64,000 nucleotides of DNA, from contig QRDG01000820.1 in the NCBI GenBank assembly GCA_012064385.1, positions 434,001-498,000 of the forward strand. Reading direction: 5' to 3'. Shown piece after piece: positions 57,616-64,000 of the stretch. A program made the position numbers and the translations under genes. The notes beneath the pieces are model-generated. The model did no database searches and was not told the origin of the DNA. It worked only from the letters and a program-made list of their open reading frames with translations. Origin of the DNA: Puccinellia tenuiflora (Eukaryota > Streptophyta > Magnoliopsida > Poales > Poaceae). Within the stretch, counting starts at the first letter, position 1. Every line of letters starts with the position of its first letter.

Positions 57616-58215
57616 ATGGCTGACAAAACAGACGATCCGGAATCGACTGACATCATCCTTCTCAGCCCGCTGCAAGAAGCAGTCGTAAGAGTCCGGCATG
57701 CTATCTTTTATGTAATCATGGCGGCAACGTTCGTGGTTATAATCGTCGGCGTCGTGTCCACGCCCACGACGGAAGATGCCAAGTTCACCATTGCGCTCGC
57801 CGCCTTCACGGGGCTGAACGCTACCGTCGGCCCCACGGTTTCTCCGGCGTTCACGCTCAAGGTGCGCGTCAAGAACCCCTCCGCCGTGCTGCCGTGGTGC
57901 TCCAACGGCGGCGAGGTGATCGTCTCCTACTCGGGCGTCGCCCTCGCGTGGGGCCAAGTGCCGGTCTTCTGCGCGCAGAGGAACGCAGCGGAGAAGCTCA
58001 CCGTGCTGCCGTGGGGGTGGGAGGTCGGCCTGTCCGAAGATCTGCGGCGACGTCTCGTGTTGGAGCAGCGCATGGGCACGGCTCATGTTTCGGTGGAGAT
58101 GAGGTTGTTCAGCCCTGATTGCTGGATGCACACAGGGGTATGCCGTGTTAGATCCTTTTATCGGTTCGAGCCTATGCTATTGCGCAGAGATGTCGATCAG
58201 GACCAGATAGGTTAG
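57616..58215 (+). CDS. LEA_2/NDR1-HIN1-like single-pass membrane protein D (199 aa)
   Basis: Single exon from ATG 57616 (GACGACATGGCTGAC). The N-terminus is acidic (MADKTDDPESTDIILLS). The membrane segment at ~residues 32-52 (IFYVIMAATFVVIIVGVV) is followed by an outer domain with KFTIALAAFTGLNATVG, FTLKVRVKNPSAVLPWC, GEVIVSYSGVALAWGQVPVFC, LSEDLRRRLVLEQRMGTAH and VEMRLFSPDCW. The block GE.(I/A)V.Y.G...A.G..P.FC ties it to B and C. The C-terminal tail (RFEPMLLRRDVDQDQIG) is unique. It converges on the methyltransferase-like gene, whose stop lies 450 bp downstream. Confidence 0.78.
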   Translation: MADKTDDPESTDIILLSPLQEAVVRVRHAIFYVIMAATFVVIIVGVVSTPTTEDAKFTIALAAFTGLNATVGPTVSPAFTLKVRVKNPSAVLPWCSNGGEVIVSYSGVALAWGQVPVFCAQRNAAEKLTVLPWGWEVGLSEDLRRRLVLEQRMGTAHVSVEMRLFSPDCWMHTGVCRVRSFYRFEPMLLRRDVDQDQIG

Positions 58216-58272
58216 AGCTTGTAATACATCGGATCAGGGCCATAATATGTTTATTTATTTACGGATTTGCTA

Positions 58273-58645
58273 ATTCTCAGGCGCCTGATTTTTTCTTATG
58301 TCTCAGTCACCCACAAAAATGTGTATGAGTTGCACTTTTCTGGGAGAAATGTGCAATTGCACTTTTCTGCCAGAAAAGTGCAATTCGTTCTAGTTGTACT
58401 TTTTTTTGAACTGCAGTTGCACTTTTTCTGAGGTGATTTAGACTTAAGAAATTCTCAGGCGCCTGATTTTTTCTTATATCTCAGTCAACCATAAAAATGT
58501 GCATGAGTTGCACTTTTCTGGGAGAAATGTGAAATTGCACTTTTCTGGGCAGAAAAGTGCAACTCGTTCGACTTGTACTGTTGTTTGAACTGCAATTACA
58601 CTTTTCTAGGTGATTGAGACTTAAGAAATTCTCAGTCAACTGAGA
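58273..58645. repeat. Tandemly duplicated (~178 bp) MITE-like repeat with strong hairpins
   Basis: ATTCTCAGGCGCCTGATTTT occurs at 58273 and again at 58451. Each unit contains AATTGCACTTTTCTGCCAGA-type sequence followed by AAAAGTGCAATT, a 14-bp perfect stem with a 3-base loop in copy 1. TTCTCAGTCAACTGAGACAT at the right end is another inverted motif. The repeat lies between two convergent genes, in or next to their 3' UTRs. Confidence 0.8.
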
Positions 58646-58664
58646 CATAAGCAAACCCATTTAT

Positions 58665-60973
58665 TTAAGCTATTTTCTTTCTGGAGCAGACAATGTACAT
58701 CGGATCTGTTTGTCCTGGATTGGGAGATATATCAACAGCCTGTAGGAACACAAAAGATAATATCCACGTTATGGGGCTAGTTTGAACTCATAAATTAGTA
58801 CTACACATACATGTCCATGCTTCAATTATATCATTATGCAAATTTTAGGAGGACATTCAATCCTTGCAAGCATGATGGCATACCTAAATCATTATATGAC
58901 TCAGGATAAACGAATAAACAAATGACATACCTCAGGGGCCTCAAAACCTCCGGTATAATGGAAGTAAGCACCAACTATCCAAGCATGATCAGCATCACCA
59001 GTTGATGTCCAGATAGATATAGCTTTCGTCCAAAAGCAGCGATTCGAAAAACTATATCCAGAGTCAAAACTAGTGTTTAGTACCTATTAACAAAGAGAAT
59101 ACATCGTGATTGTAATGCTGGTTCTTACCTCATGATAGCTAATCCACAAGGTTTAAGTATTCGGCGCATCTCCTTAAATACATCCATTGGTTTGTTCAAG
59201 TAGTCTACACTAACCTAGAAGCAAAGGAAAAAAGGGAAGTTATTATCAAGTGTATATGCACATAGAGGCCCAAAAGTACAATTAGTAATATGTGGTATGG
59301 CCCATAAAAGATGTCTGTACCACGTTGGTTATAACATCGAAAGTGTTATCATCGAAAGGAAGCTTCGGGTTCAGATTGAGATCTTGCACAACATACTCTG
59401 TCAAAACCTATTATCACAGGACAACAATCAAGAACCGTTGCAAAGAAAGTTAGCGTCAGTGATTAGCTGAAAAGGAAGCAAGTACCAAGACATGTTAATA
59501 GTACAAAGATCCATTTCTAGCAAAGTACAACATGTATTGTCATGTTTATAATTCCTTGCAATGGCACCAATGTAGAGCCACCAGCTAAACTCGATTGTTA
59601 TTGTGCATCGTCGAAGTCTTGACTAGCTCATGATACCGTATTGGTGTGGAGGGTAGTGTGTAATTGGCATCATACGTGCAGTGGAAAGAAAATGTAGATT
59701 CTAAAACCCACATTTCACATCAGTATATTTTTTAAGTGTAAAATTTTCCATGAAGGAAATAGGGTTAGTAGATGTATCCAATCAGTGTACTTCAGTTTGA
59801 TCTAAAAATCACTGTACTTCAGTTACAGACAGAGAAAAATGGAGGGGCCTAAATCTCCTATTTCTCCTATAACCACCTGAAGACGTCTCATTTTCAGAAC
59901 AATCATTTCTTACGGAGCAGTATAGAATTATAGATACATGTTTTAACCCTAAGTCACAAGGCTATTACCTCAAATCAGGCGAATCAAAATCTAACATAAC
60001 TCGACAAATGAGTCAATTATTGCTCAATCCATAATCGTGGATGCTGCTAGCAGGTTATAACTGAAAAAAAAAAAACGTTGACAGACCAAATGTACAAATC
60101 ACCCTAATTTAATCTGGAAGCAGTACCTGATTCTTTTTCAGCTCGTCTTCATTCATACCCATCCCAACGATCTTCTCTTGCTTGTACCCGGGTGGGTAAT
60201 GGCTCACCTACACAAGATGAAAACCAGTAAGCGACATCACAAGAAGACACTAAGAAGAAAGTGGTCACTTGCGAAAATCAAAATTCATACCCAGCTACTG
60301 CACATGTCCAGGATGGCCACGCCGGGAGTGTTGCTTGGAGGAAGAACTTGCGAGTAGTATTTCGTGAGAGCCCTGATTGCTTGGTCATCGATGTGCGTGA
60401 CGAAACGGGGAGCTGAGTAGAACACGGTATCTGATGACCTGCACAGCAAACTAGCATAAACCACTTGCTACCCCCAAATCCTGACAATTTTGCAGTGCTC
60501 GGAGCTAGGAGTAGTACTCACTCGTCGAAGCGGCTGAAGTCGTCGGGCTTGAAGGGGAACTCGTCCGGCCACTCCACATTCTTCAAAATCTGCAAACCAC
60601 GACGGATAATTCGCACAATTCAAACACGTGCCGGGGGATGCAGGCGGGCCGTGCCGCGCGCACGGCGCCTAGGAGGAAGGAACAAGAATGTTTTTTGACG
60701 CATACGGACCTCTTCGACCGGGGAGACCCCCTGGCTTGGCCGCGCCGCGGCCACGAACGAGCGGGACGGGCCGCCGGTGGAGGCCATGAAGGCGAGCTGG
60801 CCGACGAAGGCGGCGCCGAGGCCGAGGAAGACGCGCCGCGGCCGCGTGGCCCGCGGTGGCACCGGGGCGCCACGGACACGTAGGGCGGCGGCGGCGCGGG
60901 CGCGAAGCGTCCTGGGGCGGGACCTTCTCAGAGCGACGAGGAGGAGGTCGGGGCGTGTCGCGAGGGTGGCCAT
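58665..60973 (-). CDS. Plastid-targeted methyltransferase-like protein, type 11 fold (309 aa)
   Basis: Eight exons on the minus strand: 60973-60710, 60589-60522, 60438-60291, 60207-60127, 59407-59321, 59214-59129, 59051-58931 and 58739-58665. All are GT/AG and the joined frame is intact. Residues 1-75 are Arg/Ala/Ser-rich with few acids (MATLATRPDLLLVALRRSRP), a chloroplast transit peptide, with one hydrophobic stretch (VFLGLGAAFVGQLAF). The mature part has SAPRFVTHIDDQAIRALTKY, VAILDMCSSWVSHYPPGY (motif I position), EYVVQDLNLNPKLPFDDNTFD and VITNVVSVDYL (post-I to motif II), EMRRILKPCGLAIMSFSN (motif III) and a C-terminal YFHYTGGFEAP...YIVCSRK. The order is that of class I SAM methyltransferases. 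The glycine-rich DxGxGxG of motif I is replaced by DMCSSW, so SAM binding may be altered. The substrate is unknown. Confidence 0.88.
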
Positions 60974-61329
60974 GGAGACGAGCAGGCGGCGTCGGTTAGG
61001 AGGGGAACGGGACGCGACGCCGCCATGTGTAGCGCCCGAGAGCGCGTCGTGGCGCTACGCGCGCCGCAGAGACAGCTTTGCCGTGGATTGGGGTTGGTTT
61101 GGCTCGCTGGCTTCCCTGAACGCCTGTCATGTGGGTCTCTTTGATCCGTTGCGATTACTCCTTTTGTGTAGCCAAAACGTGCGGCAGACTGTAAATTTAT
61201 GGTTCAGAACTTCAGAAGTTCAGATCGACACTCTCTCTCAAGGCGACACGATAGTTCATCAGTCAGTCAGTCATCGGTCCAGAGCACTAGAAGGAAGAGC
61301 TTCCAGTACCTCCATTTAATTCTTTGTTA

Positions 61330-61409
61330 CTACCTCCGTTTTTAATGTAAGACGTTTTAGTAAGCTACTTTAGCTTTCTAAAACGTCTTATATTAATGGA
61401 TAGAGGTAG
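61330..61409. mobile_element. Complete short Stowaway MITE (80 bp)
   Basis: CTACCTCCGTTTTTAATGTA and its inverted partner flank AAGACGTTTTAGTAAGCTAC. The whole element can fold on itself, and TA dinucleotides (61328-61329 and 61410-61411) are the target-site duplication. It lies upstream of the methyltransferase-like gene. Confidence 0.85.
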
Positions 61410-61411
61410 TA

Positions 61412-63720
61412 CCGGGCATACCCGAAAAAGCTCCCACATCGTTTGCCCAGCAGAGGCGAAAAGGGCGGGGTCCGTCGCCACTCGCCACCCGTCGGTCGGT
61501 TGTTGCTATTTGCTTGGAGGAAGGCACTATCGTCTTTCAACCCCAACAACCGTAGCCCGTGTAGGGGGGGGGGGGGGGGCTATTCCCCTTCGCATTTGAC
61601 ATGGTGGCCCGTCAGGATCTCGCGGGTTGTGTCGGTGGACTATGTGTGCGCGATGCGGCTGATTGTTCGGCGCAGGTGGCGGGGATCTTCCGCCCAGTTC
61701 ATCAGTCCGGGTTTTGTGCGACGGATGGTACTCATGTCAACAAGCATGCCAACGTGGCGATGTGCCTTGATTTAGGGTTGCTCCGTGTGGTGTGCCTTTT
61801 TGTCGGTAGGTTGTGGGGTGTGTTGACGCCGGTGTTTCCAGTGTCCCCTTCTATGACGACAACGGGGTGAGACTCATGTCTCTAACGTGGTGGACTTTCA
61901 TCTCCAAATTATCGCTACTCTGGTGGACCTTGTGGGGGGTGATGGTCCGGTTTGGGAGAAAGACAACGACGATGTCCGCGGGTTTCGTCCCTTCTTAGAG
62001 GCGTTGTCGTGTTCTGAATTGTGCTATCTCTTCCTCGAGCAACAAGGGAAACCCTACGCCTGACGAGTCGGACCAGACCAGGGGGAGGGCACAACATGGC
62101 GTCGTTCCCTCCCTCGAGGGGTTTTCCCTCGTTGCTCGAGGAGTAACGAAGTGACTGCCGGAGTTGGAATTGGGCTCGTCCCAGGACGTGGCAATGTACG
62201 CCGACGACGATGTTTCCTTTTGTCTTATTCAGGTTCGCTCGGATCCTATCGTCCACTCGCCGACTCTTTCTAGGGTGCAGGCAGGGGCGGCGCGTAGTGC
62301 AGGCCATACCGGGATGTGGCCCGTGCTTGTCCCTCAGTTTTACCTTAGGATTTGGTAATAATTCGGCTCACTATCAGCTGGCCCATCCTCTAGTTTGTGT
62401 CACACTACGCCGGTGGGTGCAGGGTTTGCTGATTTGAGTTGTTTGGAGTCATAGTTGTTCTTCGGAAGCTTCAGGCATCAATCATGACGCGGCCTAATGC
62501 TTTGTATCATAGATCTTCTCTTTTATCCGGTTTCACTTATGAAGTGATCACTCTTACTTCTAATTAATGAATTTATCTTTTTTTTAGTGAAGGCAAATTT
62601 TTGCCTTTTTAATAATGAATTTATCAGCTCTCATGCTAACCAAAAAAGAAATACTACATGACAGTTTTTAGTACAATTAGGACGCACATGATTGTTGCAG
62701 AACTCTGTATGTCCGATTCTCCACATTGGTGTGCACACAAGGCACGGCGACAGTCGGTGTTCTTTCCAGCTTTGCTGTTTTGCTCCTTCAGACGAAAGCT
62801 AAATACAAATGCAGGTAAGGCTGCCGTACCTCTGAACTGCCGCTTCCACTCTGAGCCGTCCATGGCTACGGGACAACCAACACCGACAAGTAGCAGGGCG
62901 ATACGTTTTAGCTAGACTTGCTACTTGCATATACCGACGTGACAGCTGATTAGATCAAAGATGACGATTACTATAAATCTATAATCAGTAGCTGCTCCAT
63001 CACGAAACTGCAGAACAACCGGCACAGCACCTACGCGCTCCAATCCAATGTGCCTGCGCGGCGAGAGCAACATTTTTCGTGTAATGGTTGCAGAGTCAGC
63101 TGAAGCTGTCAAGCACAAGCTACTGCTTATGTAACCATCGGAAAGCGACTAGTACTTTTAGGTCGGGACAAGGACGCTAAACACAGCCGAGAAACGATGG
63201 GATCGCAGTCAAAAACCGGTGGCTGCTAATTCGTTTATATATTTATAAGGTGGTTTTGTGTGACTGATTCGATTTATCATTCGTAGACCGTCGCTTTCTC
63301 GATCTGCACAGGTTTGTTGTTTACTCTGGGGCACTCATACTTGCATTTGTTTAACAATCGGGAGCGATCAGCAAACAGACTTTATTCCAGCAAAGAAATT
63401 GCCGCGGCACTCTTCTAAGATAGACATGACTAGGATGATTGCATAATTGCAATTTGCGTCATCTAATCAGGAACATACCTCGGCCGTGACTGCAACAGCA
63501 GAGTCTACATAATCTACGCCGATGCTTTATGCCATGGCAACTAACCACCTACAGCTCAGCCCCACCAACAAAAGGTCATAAAAGGTGATCCATCATTCAT
63601 ACGGAGTACGTGTTTGAGACTTGCAAGCAAGAACTGGACCATTGTGCCTGATTGGATAATCACATAGCAGTGATCGCAACAGGTCCCTCGGTGCGTGCAG
63701 CACGAGCTCCCTGACCCCTA
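61412..63720. other. Intergenic region
   Basis: Contains a run of about 16 G at 61564-61579 and several open frames without domains (61601-61870, 61915-62307 minus). The block 61420-62460 is GC-rich and could be decayed retroelement. A short inverted repeat (AAGGCAAATTTTTGCCTTTT) lies near 62587. No gene supported. Confidence 0.4.
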
Positions 63721-63759
63721 ACCATCTTTTAAGTATATAATCCATTCAAACAACGAAAA

Positions 63760-64000
63760 ATGTGTTTGGTTCTCAAGCTCGACTGATCTTGCTCACATAA
63801 TTTTTTTATAAATTTAAATTATGTTAAAAAAATCTCGAATGTAGGTAATGGTGTATTCTACAACCATGTAAAATATCAACTTAAAATACTTTATATATAG
63901 GCTACATAAAAGTGACAAATTTGATAAATTTAGAGAAATGAAATATGCATATTTAAATCTATACTTTTATCTTTTTTTGTGTAGTCTAGAATATAAAGTA
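63760..64000. other. AT-rich repeat cut by the window end
   Basis: AT-rich sequence with TCTTTTTTTGTGTAGTCTAG near the end resembles the core of the Mutator MITE at 54249 (TTGTCTTTTTTGTGTAGCTC), so it may be the left part of a related element. The other end is outside the window. Confidence 0.3.

Noticed and set aside
1..64000. CRISPR arrays, bacterial operons, riboswitches, tRNA or rRNA genes
   Set aside because: None seen. The short repeats present are microsatellite, minisatellite or transposon sequence in a plant nuclear context.

Overview
The window is nuclear DNA of a grass, most likely a Pooideae/Triticeae-type genome. The genes are intron-containing with very GC-rich first exons. They sit among nested LTR retrotransposons, Mutator-like elements, Stowaway MITEs, Helitron-type ends and AT-rich intergenic sequence. 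There is no bacterial, organellar or viral backbone. Species and family names come from pattern recognition, because no database search was possible. A run of 230 Ns at 34826-35055 marks an assembly gap.

Layout. 1-4342: 5' part of a minus-strand Gypsy-type element (gag-like ORF, primer-binding site, 1.6 kb LTR). 8383-10297: an AT-rich non-autonomous Mutator-like element with a 9-bp target-site duplication. 10859-12348: two convergent small genes, a multi-pass membrane protein and a secreted cysteine-rich peptide. 12930-13420: a decayed LINE fragment. 17067-17733: a two-exon gene of unknown function. 20900-24100: AT-rich DNA with tandem duplications. 24100-28600: remnants of an unrecognised multi-exon minus-strand gene. 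30104-35494: a large Mutator-like transposon with near-identical inverted repeats of about 440 bp, a MURA-type transposase (minus) and a convergent intact GRF-zinc-finger/coiled-coil gene (plus). 35870-41917: an RTE1-HOMOLOG (RTH) gene. Its long first intron holds a 1.1 kb tandem duplication and an internally deleted chromovirus-like Gypsy element (38049-40230, target-site duplication ATGAC). 42541-58215: four divergent paralogues of a small single-pass LEA_2/NDR1-HIN1-like family, interspersed with two solo LTRs (44846-45843 and 55090-55878), a TIR or Helitron-like element, two Helitron-type 3' ends and a 422-bp Mutator MITE. 58665-60973: an intact eight-exon gene for a plastid-targeted methyltransferase-like protein. 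61330 to the end: a Stowaway MITE and unassigned DNA.

How the parts relate. The host genes are ordinary single genes, except for the LEA_2-like cluster, where two members share a head-to-head promoter containing a CACGTG box. The richest system is the 5.4 kb MULE. Like maize MuDR it has a transposase gene and a second, unrelated gene facing each other, and here their predicted coding ends overlap. Its inverted repeats carry four regularly spaced copies of a short motif that could be transposase binding sites.
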